DNA of 64,000 nt, taken from contig NZ_CP058910.1 in assembly GCF_013415885.1 (NCBI RefSeq), forward strand, positions 1,612,001-1,676,000. Reading direction: 5' to 3'. The position numbers and the translations under genes are program-made. Below, in pieces: positions 16,071 through 25,130 of this stretch; the first letter of the stretch is position 1; each line of letters begins with the position of its first letter. This DNA is from Halosimplex rubrum (lineage in GTDB: Archaea > Halobacteriota > Halobacteria > Halobacteriales > Haloarculaceae). A model generated the notes under the pieces. The model was given only the letters and a program-made list of their open reading frames with translations. It did not search any database and was not told the origin of the DNA.

Positions 16071-16912
16071 CGGGCGAGCAGCAGTCACGACGGCGAGTGC
16101 TGAAACGTGGCCTCGCCCTCGCGACAGCGGGTATTGCCGGCTGTTCGAGTCTCGGTCCCGTTGGCGGTGTTGGTGGGAGTGGGCCCATTCAGGGGACCTC
16201 GGTGTCGGGCGCGTCGCTCGTGGTTGACCTCCGCGAGGATCACGAAGTGACGAAGCTCAACTTGATCGGTCCGTCCGGGAGCCGCTTTCGGTCGACCGAC
16301 GTTGCAACCGGGGCGACCTCAGCAGAGCTGGGCCTCTTCGATTATCGGCGGGGCTGGCACTATACCCCTGGTGAGCATTCGCTCGTTGCCATCGCTGACG
16401 GAGACGAGGTCGCTTCGAAGACGCTTTCGCTGGAGCCCACGCTAAAGATCACGGATATCGAGCCGTACTCTGGTGGGCGTCCTACTCCGTCTAACCGGGC
16501 GAACCTCCTCGTTACAGTCGAGAATACTGGGACCGGCCCGACGTGGGTCTACTACGTCGGGTATGAGAATGCGTTAAACAGAGATGCAAATCATATTCCT
16601 ACAAATAACTACGCTAAGACCGTTCCACTCCAGAATTTGGATAAACCAGAATCCAAGAATGACGTAATCTTAGAACCGGGTAGTGATTCGGAACTTTTGG
16701 GAATGGATTCGCCATTCCTTCTGACTAATGAGGATCAGTGTGACAATCAAAGAGTAGAGCTTTCGATTCTCGTTCTGTCAGGAATCGGTTCGAATGCAGA
16801 GAAACAGCTCAGAGCCACTCTCACAGGTGAAAGAATTAGTGCCAACTTTGCGAGTACCTGTAGCGACATCTCAGTGAATCGCGTGGAACGGACTTCTGAG
16901 AAAGATGAATGA
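16067..16912 (+). CDS. Tat-exported lipoprotein of the secretion operon
   Basis: A 281-residue protein. The N-terminus SRRRVLKRGLALATAGIAGC is a Tat signal with a lipobox ending in Cys, the usual haloarchaeal lipoprotein export route. The mature part is predicted beta-rich, with an Ig/CARDB-like stretch (NLLVTVENTGTGPTW). Codon composition shifts from GC-rich to AT-rich at about 16560 within the gene, so the two halves may have different histories. It overlaps the genes on both sides by 4-8 nt. Confidence 0.75.
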   Translation: MTGEQQSRRRVLKRGLALATAGIAGCSSLGPVGGVGGSGPIQGTSVSGASLVVDLREDHEVTKLNLIGPSGSRFRSTDVATGATSAELGLFDYRRGWHYTPGEHSLVAIADGDEVASKTLSLEPTLKITDIEPYSGGRPTPSNRANLLVTVENTGTGPTWVYYVGYENALNRDANHIPTNNYAKTVPLQNLDKPESKNDVILEPGSDSELLGMDSPFLLTNEDQCDNQRVELSILVLSGIGSNAEKQLRATLTGERISANFASTCSDISVNRVERTSEKDE

Positions 16913-18311
16913 GCGAATAAAATGGATATCCGGGGTTTTCCTCTGCATTGCAATTCAGCCTATAGTCGGAATTGCTCACGCTCAGAGTGGGGACGAGAGC
17001 GGCGGTGGCGGTGCTCTTGGTGACACGATCGTCTGGGCAATCAAAGAAGCGCTGCGGGTCCTCTTCAACCCATTTAGAGAACTTATTGAAACGTATGGTA
17101 ATGATATTGTTTCCATCATCGTTGGGACACCTCATCCAAACTCGGTGTTTAATGCACCGTCCAATAGCTCTTGGCCAGATCTGTATGTCTACTATTGGGA
17201 CCAAATCATCCCTCTATCGCTATTGCTGTGGACCCTTTCTATCGGACTCGTAATATTTCTCGAATCAACTAGTTATCTCTTCAGCAGCTATCACAAAACT
17301 AAGCTCAAGAGGCGTTCCTTCACTGGATTACTTGGTATCCTATCTTGGTGGTGGATGGATGCCTTCGCACGCCAATTCATGAACGAACTAGCAATTTTTA
17401 TCGCGCCTGACCTTTCACAAATATCTCTATTCAAAACCATCTCCTTTGGTTCAGTCGGCGCTCTTACGACTGCGATTGTACTCTCTGTTGATTTTTTCCT
17501 CCTGTGCCTAGTAATTGCTATCTACTTCATTCGAATTGTCGTATTGTATCTCTTCACACTGCTGATGCCGGTTCTAATCGCCTTATGGATTCCTGGAGTC
17601 GGACCATTCTCTCTCGTCTCGAACTTTATGAAACGCTTGGCTGGATTCTATGTCCCATTCCTGTTCATGCCGGTTCCCGTTGCGTTCTTGTTCCAACTGG
17701 CTCAAATTCTTGGGCAAAATTTCGGGTTTTCAACGCATGGATTAACGACTTGGCTTGCTGCTCTCGTCATCCCAATCGTCGCGATCGTCTCACCGTTCGT
17801 CCTGTTCTGGCAGGCCGGCTCGATCTTTTTCATGGCACAGAGCGCCTCCCATCACGCGTCGTCGCGCCGTGCCCGATCACGATTCGGGAAGACACGCGAT
17901 CTCGGTGAGTCCGCGGCCCACGGCGGACGTAACTTCGTTCGTGGAGCCCGCGGCCAGGCAGCGATCCAGCCGGACGGGCAGGTCGTGTTCGACTCCGGAC
18001 GGTCCCGGGCCCACGCGGCGGGGTCCCGGCTCAACGACACCGGATCGCGACTCCGTGGGACACTCCAGCGGTCCGCGAACACGGAGACCCGTCCCGACGG
18101 CGGGGCCGCGAACCGTTCGACAGCCCCAACCAGTGACACCGCAAGTAGTGACGACGCAACCAGCGACGACACGACCAGCGGCGATGCGGCCGAGACCAAC
18201 AGTCGCGACGCGGCGTTCGAGGCGCTGCGCGATCCGGCCCGAACGGGCGACCGGTCGCAGGCAGATCAGGACCGTGCTGCAATCGACGACGAGCCACGCT
18301 ACATTCGCTAA
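16905..18311 (+). CDS. VirB6/TrbL-like polytopic membrane protein
   Basis: A 468-residue protein. A signal-like helix at the N-terminus is followed by about six more membrane segments between residues ~100 and 310, with loops rich in aromatic residues. A hydrophilic Ser/Thr/Asp-rich C-terminal tail follows (~320-468). This topology fits the inner-membrane channel proteins (VirB6/TrbL) of type IV secretion. The membrane part is markedly AT-richer than its surroundings, while the tail returns to high GC. It lies 2 nt before the VirB3/4-like gene. Confidence 0.65.
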   Translation: MNERIKWISGVFLCIAIQPIVGIAHAQSGDESGGGGALGDTIVWAIKEALRVLFNPFRELIETYGNDIVSIIVGTPHPNSVFNAPSNSSWPDLYVYYWDQIIPLSLLLWTLSIGLVIFLESTSYLFSSYHKTKLKRRSFTGLLGILSWWWMDAFARQFMNELAIFIAPDLSQISLFKTISFGSVGALTTAIVLSVDFFLLCLVIAIYFIRIVVLYLFTLLMPVLIALWIPGVGPFSLVSNFMKRLAGFYVPFLFMPVPVAFLFQLAQILGQNFGFSTHGLTTWLAALVIPIVAIVSPFVLFWQAGSIFFMAQSASHHASSRRARSRFGKTRDLGESAAHGGRNFVRGARGQAAIQPDGQVVFDSGRSRAHAAGSRLNDTGSRLRGTLQRSANTETRPDGGAANRSTAPTSDTASSDDATSDDTTSGDAAETNSRDAAFEALRDPARTGDRSQADQDRAAIDDEPRYIR

Positions 18312-18313
18312 CG

Positions 18314-19330
18314 ATGCAGGACCGCAACCCCGCAAAACGCATTCCGAAGTCGCTGGGTACCGGCACGAAACTACTCGGGACGTACACGCTGACCGACCTG
18401 GCCGTGGCGCTGTTTCCCGGCGTCGTGGTCGTCCTCCTCGTCCAGCTGGTCGTCCCGGTCGACCTGACCGTCGCCGGGTATCAGGCCGACGCGTTCACGC
18501 TCCCGGTGGCCGGCGCGTTCGTCGCCGTGGGCGCCGTGTTCGTCTACCTGACGCCCGCCTATACGACCAGTCTCGATTGGGTCACGTCGATGCTGGGCTT
18601 TCACGCGCGGGCCAGCGAGATCGACCACGAGGCGGCCAAAGCGTACACTCAGATCGAGCGCGTGTATCCCGACCGCGACGCCATCGAGCGGACGGACGGC
18701 GCCGTCGTCGGTCTCGTCCAGGTCATCCCTCCGACGATGGCGCTGGCGACCGACGAGGAGTGGGCCCGGAAGGCCGAGTCCTTCCAGGACTTCCTGAACA
18801 CGACCGTCGAGTTCCCGATCCAGATCTATTCGACGACCCAACCGTTTCCCGTCGACGAGCACCTCGCTCGCTACGAGGCGCGCCTCGAGGACCCCGACGT
18901 GGAGGCCAACCCCCAGCTCGAATCGCTCATCGAGCACTACATCGACTGGTACGAGCAGGAACTGGCCGAGCGACGCATGACCATCCGCGACCACTACGTC
19001 GTCGTCCCGGTGACACCGGCCGAGGTCCACTTCGAGGAGGCGAGTCTCGCCGCGCAACTCGCCGACCTTCCAGTCGTCGGGCTGTTCGTCCGCGAGCTGT
19101 TCGCCCCGCGGGAAGCGGTCGAACGGGCGGCGCTGATCGACGAACTCAACGACCGACTCGGCCGAGTGCGAGCGGGCCTGCGCGGCATCGACGGCTGTAC
19201 GGCCCACCGGATCGACGCGACCGACGCGACGAAGATCGTCGGCGAGTACTGGAGCGACGAGTCCCAGGACTACGGGGATCTCGACCAGGTACTTCGCACT
19301 CGCGGGATCGTCGGGGGGCCCGAGCGATGA
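18314..19330 (+). CDS. VirB3/VirB4-N-like membrane protein of the secretion operon
   Basis: A 338-residue protein. The N-terminus has a PrgI/VirB3-like pattern: a short cytoplasmic segment (IPKSLGTGTKLLGTYTL) and two membrane helices (~28-52 and ~60-80). The remaining ~250 residues are soluble and resemble the N-terminal domain that elsewhere is fused to VirB4-type ATPases. The stop overlaps the start of the VirB4 gene, so the two are likely one functional unit split into two polypeptides. Confidence 0.65.
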   Translation: MQDRNPAKRIPKSLGTGTKLLGTYTLTDLAVALFPGVVVVLLVQLVVPVDLTVAGYQADAFTLPVAGAFVAVGAVFVYLTPAYTTSLDWVTSMLGFHARASEIDHEAAKAYTQIERVYPDRDAIERTDGAVVGLVQVIPPTMALATDEEWARKAESFQDFLNTTVEFPIQIYSTTQPFPVDEHLARYEARLEDPDVEANPQLESLIEHYIDWYEQELAERRMTIRDHYVVVPVTPAEVHFEEASLAAQLADLPVVGLFVRELFAPREAVERAALIDELNDRLGRVRAGLRGIDGCTAHRIDATDATKIVGEYWSDESQDYGDLDQVLRTRGIVGGPER

Positions 19331-21333
19331 TCGAGGCACTCCTGTCGGTGCTTCCGACGCGTGAGGCCCCCACGGACGCCGACGACGCGGACAGTCACGG
19401 TGAGGCCGACGACGGCGATGAGGGGAGGGACGGCGGCGAGGCCGCACGGGACACGGACCGGGTCAGCGTCGATTACGACCCCGCCGAAGCCGACGGGACC
19501 GAGACCGTCCCCGAGATCCCAGAGATCCACCAGACGGTCGTCACGCCGTCGAGCATCGAACCCGAACCGAACGCCGTCCGCACCGGCGACCAGTGGGCCC
19601 GCACGCTGTGGACCGGCGAGTATCCCGACCGGCCCCGCGACGGGCTCTTCGAGACGCTGTACTCGACCGCGGCCACCCGCCGGACGGACATCAGTCTCCA
19701 TCTCACGCCCAGAGACACGACCGCCACACTGGACACGCTCGAAAACACCATCGAGGATCTGGAGGCCGACCGGGAGTATCTCGAAGAGAAGCGCAAGGCC
19801 GGCGCCCGTGGCGTCGCGAAGGACCTGGAGGACTACCAGGCGCTGTACGACGCGCTCAGGAACACGTCGATGAGCGCGTTCGACGTGTCGATGTATCTCG
19901 CGGTCCAGGGGGACTCACCCGACGACCTGAACGCCGACGGCGTCACGAACACGGCGCGCCAGTCCCCGACGAATCTCACGCCCGTCACGCCCCGGTGGAC
20001 GCAACTCGACGCGTTCGTCTCGGCCAGCCCGGTCGGCGTCGACAAGCTAAACGAGTCGCTGGACACGACGACGCCGATGCTCGCCGGGGCCGTCGGTGCC
20101 ATGTTCCCGTTCGTCGCCGGCGCCTTCGCCGAGCCCGGAATCGAGTACGGCACCTACGCGCTGAACGAGAGTCCGCTCATCCTTGACCGCTTCGAGCGGG
20201 AGACAGGCTACTGCGCGATGGTGATCGGCCAACTCGGCGCCGGCAAATCCTTCTCGACGAAACTCCAGCTCCTCCGGCGGGCGATGTACGACCAGGACAC
20301 GGTCATCATCATGCTCGACCCGCTGGGGGGGTTCGCTGGCGTGAACGGCGCGCTGGGCGGCGAGCGGATCACCGTCGGCGGGACGCGCGGGCTCAACCCG
20401 CTCGAACTCCGGGCGACGCCCGCGGACGTGTTGCAGGACGTCCCCGACCTGGACCCGTGGGCCGAACAGCTCTCGTGGGTGCTCACCTTCTTCGAGACCT
20501 TCTTCGAACACGTCGCCGCGAACCCGCTCGGCGACCGCAAGCAGACGCTTCGGCGAGCGGTCCAGGAGGCTTACGAACGCCAGGGGATCACCAAGGATCC
20601 CTCGACGCACGACAACGAGTCGCCGACCGTTCGGGACGTGATCGCCGTCCTCGAAGATCTGCTTGACTCACCCGAGCAGTTCGGCTACGCGACCGACGGC
20701 GAACAGGAGAAAGTCCGTGGCGACGCCCAGACACTGCTGACGGATCTCCGACCGTCGTTCCGCGAGGACGGCGACCTCGCGAACCTCGCCCAGCGGACAT
20801 CCTTCGATCTGGATTCGTCGGTACTCTATCTCGATCTCCACCAGGAAGAGGGCGCGACCGGCCGCTCGGAGACGAGTCTCATGATGCAGGTGCTGTTCAA
20901 CGCCGTCTACGAGCGGGCCAAGGGCACGGACAAGCGGGTCGTCTTCGCCATCGACGAAGCCCACTACCTGCTGAACGACGCCACCTCCCTGGAGTTTCTG
21001 GAGACGGCCGTCCGGCACAGTCGCCACTACGATCTGTCGCTGCAGTTCATCACCCAGACGGGCGGCGAGTTCGCGTTGACCCCTGAAGCGAAGACCATCG
21101 CGGATCTGTGTTCGCTCACGTTGATTCACCGGGTGCAGGAGGAGACCGACACACTCGCCGAGTGGTTCGGACTGAGCGAGCGGGAAGTGAACTGGGTCCG
21201 CACGGCGAAAGCCGGCGATGAGGAGGAGGGGTTCTCCGAGGCGTTGCTGGGGATCGATGAAGAGGGGTGGTTCCCGCTGCGGGTGCGTGCGAGCGAGTTC
21301 GAAGTCGACCAGATTGATCCGGCAGATGGATAA
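19327..21333 (+). CDS. VirB4-family secretion/conjugation ATPase
   Basis: A 668-residue protein. After an acidic low-complexity N-terminus (~1-75), residues ~290-650 form the HerA/VirB4 ATPase core: Walker A GQLGAGKSFSTK (~300), Walker B VVFAIDEAHYL (~540), and the downstream QTGGEF motif. VirB4 proteins power assembly of, and transport through, type IV secretion channels. The ATG at 19327 overlaps the preceding TGA; a much longer open frame upstream is an antisense-like artefact of GC-rich codons. It is the last gene of the operon. Confidence 0.9.
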   Translation: MIEALLSVLPTREAPTDADDADSHGEADDGDEGRDGGEAARDTDRVSVDYDPAEADGTETVPEIPEIHQTVVTPSSIEPEPNAVRTGDQWARTLWTGEYPDRPRDGLFETLYSTAATRRTDISLHLTPRDTTATLDTLENTIEDLEADREYLEEKRKAGARGVAKDLEDYQALYDALRNTSMSAFDVSMYLAVQGDSPDDLNADGVTNTARQSPTNLTPVTPRWTQLDAFVSASPVGVDKLNESLDTTTPMLAGAVGAMFPFVAGAFAEPGIEYGTYALNESPLILDRFERETGYCAMVIGQLGAGKSFSTKLQLLRRAMYDQDTVIIMLDPLGGFAGVNGALGGERITVGGTRGLNPLELRATPADVLQDVPDLDPWAEQLSWVLTFFETFFEHVAANPLGDRKQTLRRAVQEAYERQGITKDPSTHDNESPTVRDVIAVLEDLLDSPEQFGYATDGEQEKVRGDAQTLLTDLRPSFREDGDLANLAQRTSFDLDSSVLYLDLHQEEGATGRSETSLMMQVLFNAVYERAKGTDKRVVFAIDEAHYLLNDATSLEFLETAVRHSRHYDLSLQFITQTGGEFALTPEAKTIADLCSLTLIHRVQEETDTLAEWFGLSEREVNWVRTAKAGDEEEGFSEALLGIDEEGWFPLRVRASEFEVDQIDPADG

Positions 21334-21440
21334 CTCAGTCGTCGCGTAGACTGGTCTCCGCGCTCCAGCGCTGTGGGGCACACTTCACCGCCCAAATTTA
21401 CCATGGATCTTTCCCGCTCGGGTCAATACCCAGATGTACG

Positions 21441-22868
21441 ATGGCTGGCCAACGCCACGGTCGAATCCTTCTCGTCGCTATCGCTCTCCTTGTGGCTGGC
21501 TGTACGGGGGTAGTGCCGACCGATACCCCGGCAGGAGACGCCCCGTCGTCACCATCGTTGTCGACACCGACAGCCGATGCGACGGCAACAGCGATGAACG
21601 GCTCTGTGGAGGTTCACTTCATCAACGTCGGCCAGTCAGTGAGTACGCTCATCGTCGGCCCAACGGGCGAGACGATGCTCGTCGATACCGGGCACTTCAA
21701 CGACGACGGAGAGCACGTTCTTCAGTATCTCCGTGGCCACGATATCGACCGGATCGACCATCTCGTTACCTCGCACAACGACGCCGACCATATCGGTGGG
21801 AACGCAGCAGTGATCGACTACTTCGAGCGTGAGGCCGATGGGGTCGGTGCAATCTACGATCCGGGGATCGCGGCGAGCACGCAGACATACGAACAGTATC
21901 TCGACGCTGTCGAGGAGTACGATGTGGCGCTCTACGAGACACGTGCGGGCGACTCGGTCCAGTTCGAGGGCGTCGACGTGCAGGTGCTTGGCCCACCCGA
22001 CCCATATATCGAGAACGAGGGACGCAACGAAAACAGTCTCGTCCTCAAACTCACGTACGGAGAGACGAGTTTTCTCTTCACAGGTGATGCCGAAGACGAT
22101 CAAGAAGCCTATCTCGTTGAGAACTACGGTGACCAACTGCAATCGACCGTTATGAAAGCTGGTCATCACGGTTCGGCGAGTTCGTCGAGCGGGGACCTGC
22201 TCGATGCAGTCCAACCGAAGGCTGTCATTCTCTCCAGCGCATACGATTCACAGTACGGCCACCCAGCCGAGGAAGTCCTGCGACGATTGGCCGACCGCTC
22301 ATTGCCGGCCTACTGGACGGCAACACACGGCGATATCGTCCTCGTCAGCGATGGCAAGAGTGTCTCCGTCCGAACCCAGCAGGACGCACCGACAGCGCCA
22401 CTCGATATCCGTTCCGGCAGCCCCGTCGAACCGGGCGTGAGCGGGAGTGTAACCGAACGAACCCGCCTTGGCGGTGAGCCGGTCGCAACACAGACTACGG
22501 TGGTCGTCACCGATGGTGGGACACCAGTCCAGGGTGGCGAATTGACTCTTGCGGAGGTCAACGCCGATGCCGAGGGTGATGACCGGGAGCATCTCAACGA
22601 TGAGTACCTCGTATTCGAAAACACCGCGAGTGATTCGCTCGACCTCTCGGGGTGGACTGTCGAAGACGAGGCCGGGAAGACCTACACGTTTCCTGATGAC
22701 TACACGCTCGAGGCGGGTGCGACTGTCACGTTACACACTGGGAGCGGAACTGTCTCCGAGAGCGACCTCTACTGGGGTGCTGGATCGCCGGTCTGGAACA
22801 ACGCCGGTGACACAGTGATCGTGCGCAACAGTAAGGGTGAGCGCGTGCTTATGGAGACGTATTCATGA
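21441..22868 (+). CDS. Secreted metallo-beta-lactamase-fold lipoprotein with lamin-tail domain
   Basis: A 475-residue protein. The N-terminus has a lipobox (LVAGC, Cys ~21) and a Ser/Thr linker. Residues ~52-310 form a ComEC/Rec2-like metallo-beta-lactamase domain with the metal motif SHNDADHIGG, a later FTGDAE and GHHGSASSSS. The C-terminal ~85 residues look like a lamin-tail domain (EYLVFENTASDSLDLSGWTV). Such surface hydrolases are thought to act on DNA or another phosphodiester outside the cell. It overlaps a DUF3006-like gene, a common pairing. Confidence 0.85.
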   Translation: MAGQRHGRILLVAIALLVAGCTGVVPTDTPAGDAPSSPSLSTPTADATATAMNGSVEVHFINVGQSVSTLIVGPTGETMLVDTGHFNDDGEHVLQYLRGHDIDRIDHLVTSHNDADHIGGNAAVIDYFEREADGVGAIYDPGIAASTQTYEQYLDAVEEYDVALYETRAGDSVQFEGVDVQVLGPPDPYIENEGRNENSLVLKLTYGETSFLFTGDAEDDQEAYLVENYGDQLQSTVMKAGHHGSASSSSGDLLDAVQPKAVILSSAYDSQYGHPAEEVLRRLADRSLPAYWTATHGDIVLVSDGKSVSVRTQQDAPTAPLDIRSGSPVEPGVSGSVTERTRLGGEPVATQTTVVVTDGGTPVQGGELTLAEVNADAEGDDREHLNDEYLVFENTASDSLDLSGWTVEDEAGKTYTFPDDYTLEAGATVTLHTGSGTVSESDLYWGAGSPVWNNAGDTVIVRNSKGERVLMETYS

Positions 22869-23197
22869 GTGACCTCGAGACCCTCGACGACGGCACCTAC
22901 ACTGCAGTCGTCGATTCGGTCGAGGATGGGTTTGCGACCGTGTTCTTCGAACGAGACGGCGACGAGGTCGGGAACGCGGTCGTTGAGTCGTCGGACCTCC
23001 CCGAGAGCGCGCGCCATGCCGATGCAATTCTGTCTGTCGACATCGAAGGCGGAACTGTGGCTTCGTACGACTACGATCCCGAGCGGACTGAGTCACGGAA
23101 CGAAGCCGCTCAAAATCGATTCGACCAGCTGTCGAGCAGACCACCATCGGCCGAGGACTCGGGAACGAACGCTGGCTCTGGTGACGAACAATCCTGA
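22865..23197 (+). CDS. DUF3006-like small protein
   Basis: A 110-residue acidic protein. The first ~70 residues (GTYTAVVDSVEDGFATVFFE) match the pattern of DUF3006 proteins, small beta-barrels encoded next to ComEC-type beta-lactamases. The tail is hydrophilic and probably disordered. The ATG overlaps the upstream stop, so the two genes are translated together. The role is unknown. Confidence 0.75.
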   Translation: MSDLETLDDGTYTAVVDSVEDGFATVFFERDGDEVGNAVVESSDLPESARHADAILSVDIEGGTVASYDYDPERTESRNEAAQNRFDQLSSRPPSAEDSGTNAGSGDEQS

Positions 23198-23459
23198 TTG
23201 CTACTCTGACCCGTCGATAGACAATTTCTGTGCTTGTTGTCGTGTTCCGCGTGGATACCAGCTGGTCGAACTCCGCGATGAGTTCCACATCGGGATTGAG
23301 GTAGTTCGTCTCGGTCATGAGGTCCGCCATCGTCACCTGCTTGTAGTCGTCCTGGTGTTCGCGGGTCGTCAGCGAGACGCCGGTCTCGTGAGGGTGCCAC
23401 ACTTCTCGCGAGCCCTCGTCGATGCTCACCGGTCGGTCTCGGAAGCTGACGAACGGCAT
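23198..23459 (-). pseudogene. 5' fragment of an unrecognised gene
   Basis: The frame starts MPFVSFRDRPVSIDEGSREV and reads protein-like for about 65 residues (TGVSLTTREHQDDYKQVTMA), then turns into antisense of the DUF3006-like gene. It is probably the start of a gene whose rest was lost at this junction. The family is not recognised. AT-rich sequence behind its start (23461-23560, with TATATAT) may hold an old promoter. Confidence 0.45.
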
Positions 23460-23635
23460 GTGGGCGTTCCATATACAGTAACTACTAGTAGATTTGTAGA
23501 GGCCGATATCCGCCGTAAAAATGGAGTATTGGGGCTAAAAACGTGTATATATCTTTTAGTCCACCGACGAGGAGTGCGCTTCTATTCACCGAACTCCCGA
23601 GTGGAATAGCTGCGAAGTAGGGCTGCGGACGACCC

Positions 23636-24475
23636 TCAAACAGCGAGGGCATTTGATGAGGTCCAGACGGTCATGTCCGGACTAACCCCGACCACCCCGC
23701 CATGCTGGATTGAGGCCCACATTCTAGGATTATGAGCTGGCTCGCTCGCTAATAAAAAGTGATCAGTTGCCCCTTGTCCAACTGCCCACGATTTCGTTTG
23801 GTCACCGTAATTGATGGCAGGTGCATGCACAAAGAGTGACTTCCCACCTTGATGTCCAATGAGAGTGCTCCCATCCGTGAGGACGAACGTTAGATACGTC
23901 TCATCAGAGGGTCCGTCAGGATCATCATGCATACCGCCAGCCAGTTCAGCAACTCGCTCAACGACGGAACTGATACTTTCCCAGAGCACTTGTGGCCCAA
24001 TGTCGTCTGCTTCTTTGCCAAGAACTCCTGCATCAGACATAGCGGTCAGGAGTCGGTAAAATAGTACCTCGCTATCCGTGGTCCCAACTATGTGGGAACG
24101 CAGAGAGGGAGCAATTTCGTCTAGCAGCGTCGCTCGTAAGTCATCAAAATCAGCGATATTGCCGTTGTGTGCGAACAGCCATCGACCGTATTGGAACGGG
24201 TGCGTATTTGCAACCGTGTGGTCACCATGTGTCGCACGGCGAACGTGAGCGACAACGCAACTTGAATCGATCTGATTCGAGAGAGTCGAATATACAGGGC
24301 TCTCAGCAGCCATCTCCGGGCTCTTGACAATCTCCGGAACGCCCTGAACGTACTGGCCTACCCCCCACCCATGCGGATTGACTTCGCTCAGCCGTTGCAG
24401 AGATTTGTCGGCGTCCAACAGCGATTCCTGAACGCGACAGGAAACGCTGCTCCGTAACGCGAACATTCGACACAT
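23636..24475 (-). CDS. Class II glutamine amidotransferase (YafJ-like)
   Basis: A 279-residue protein. Cys2, right after the initiator Met (MCRMFALRSS), is the expected N-terminal nucleophile of Ntn glutamine amidotransferases. Further family signs are NPHGWGVG (~33), VVAHVRRATHG (~73), NTHPF and FAHNGNI (~105), and TDSEVLFYRLL (~135). It has only the glutaminase domain, with no synthetase partner domain, so the ammonia acceptor is unknown. It lies 5 nt behind a methyltransferase gene, as the last gene of a three-gene operon. Confidence 0.85.
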   Translation of the reverse strand: MCRMFALRSSVSCRVQESLLDADKSLQRLSEVNPHGWGVGQYVQGVPEIVKSPEMAAESPVYSTLSNQIDSSCVVAHVRRATHGDHTVANTHPFQYGRWLFAHNGNIADFDDLRATLLDEIAPSLRSHIVGTTDSEVLFYRLLTAMSDAGVLGKEADDIGPQVLWESISSVVERVAELAGGMHDDPDGPSDETYLTFVLTDGSTLIGHQGGKSLFVHAPAINYGDQTKSWAVGQGATDHFLLASEPAHNPRMWASIQHGGVVGVSPDMTVWTSSNALAV

Positions 24476-24480
24476 GGGTG

Positions 24481-25128
24481 TTATCGATTCTCCTGCAAGT
24501 CGGATTCCGGCTCTTCAGGATGTCGTTCGGCGACCAAGACGCCCACCTGGTCATGCACACGCTCGATGTCCGTGACCACGAATCCGACGTCAGTGAGCAT
24601 TTCTACGAGCATCCCGACGGTTTCCCCATCAACCCCGTGGTCGAAAAGCGGATCTTCAGGGTCAGGTGATCCGAAGAACATGGGGTCACCGAGTACGAAT
24701 CGACGCGGGCCGAGGTCAGCGATGGCCTCGATAGCTTCGCGTTTTTCCTCAGCGGGGAGGTGATGCAGTGCGAAATTCGAGACTACGATGTCTACTTCGC
24801 CGTCGTAGTGCGGGTCCCGGAACTCTCCGTACCCGAAATCCACGTTCACGAGACCCCTATCGGCAGATTTTGACCGCGCCTGCTCTATCATCCCATCACT
24901 GATGTCGCGGCCGACGACGTGGCCGGCGTCCCCGGCCAACGCAAGCGCAATCAGGCCCGTCCCCGTTCCGAGGTCGAGGACGACATCGTCGGGACCAGGA
25001 TTGGCGTGCTCGACGACGAGCGAGGCGCACGCATTGTAAATCGGCTTCTCGTCGCTGTCGTGTATGTCGTCATACTGATCAGCGATCTCCGAGAAGCGAT
25101 CGCCGAGCTCCTCTAAGGACATGTCCAT
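24481..25128 (-). CDS. SAM-dependent methyltransferase
   Basis: A 215-residue class I methyltransferase. Motif I is VLDLGTGTGLIAL (~50), followed by GRDISDGMIEQAR (motif II) and VVSNFALHHLPAEE (motif IV/post). No substrate-defining domain is visible. The ATG is 2 nt behind the stop of the flavoprotein gene; a second ATG two codons later is possible. The context with a thioredoxin-reductase-like protein suggests redox or stress metabolism, which is inference. Confidence 0.85.
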   Translation of the reverse strand: MDMSLEELGDRFSEIADQYDDIHDSDEKPIYNACASLVVEHANPGPDDVVLDLGTGTGLIALALAGDAGHVVGRDISDGMIEQARSKSADRGLVNVDFGYGEFRDPHYDGEVDIVVSNFALHHLPAEEKREAIEAIADLGPRRFVLGDPMFFGSPDPEDPLFDHGVDGETVGMLVEMLTDVGFVVTDIERVHDQVGVLVAERHPEEPESDLQENR

Positions 25129-25130
25129 AG

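Noticed and set aside
17755..19326. Upstream extension of the VirB4 frame by over 500 codons
   Set aside because: It overlaps the VirB6-like and VirB3/4-like genes in another frame and is Arg/Pro-rich; the VirB4 start at 19327 fits the operon overlaps.
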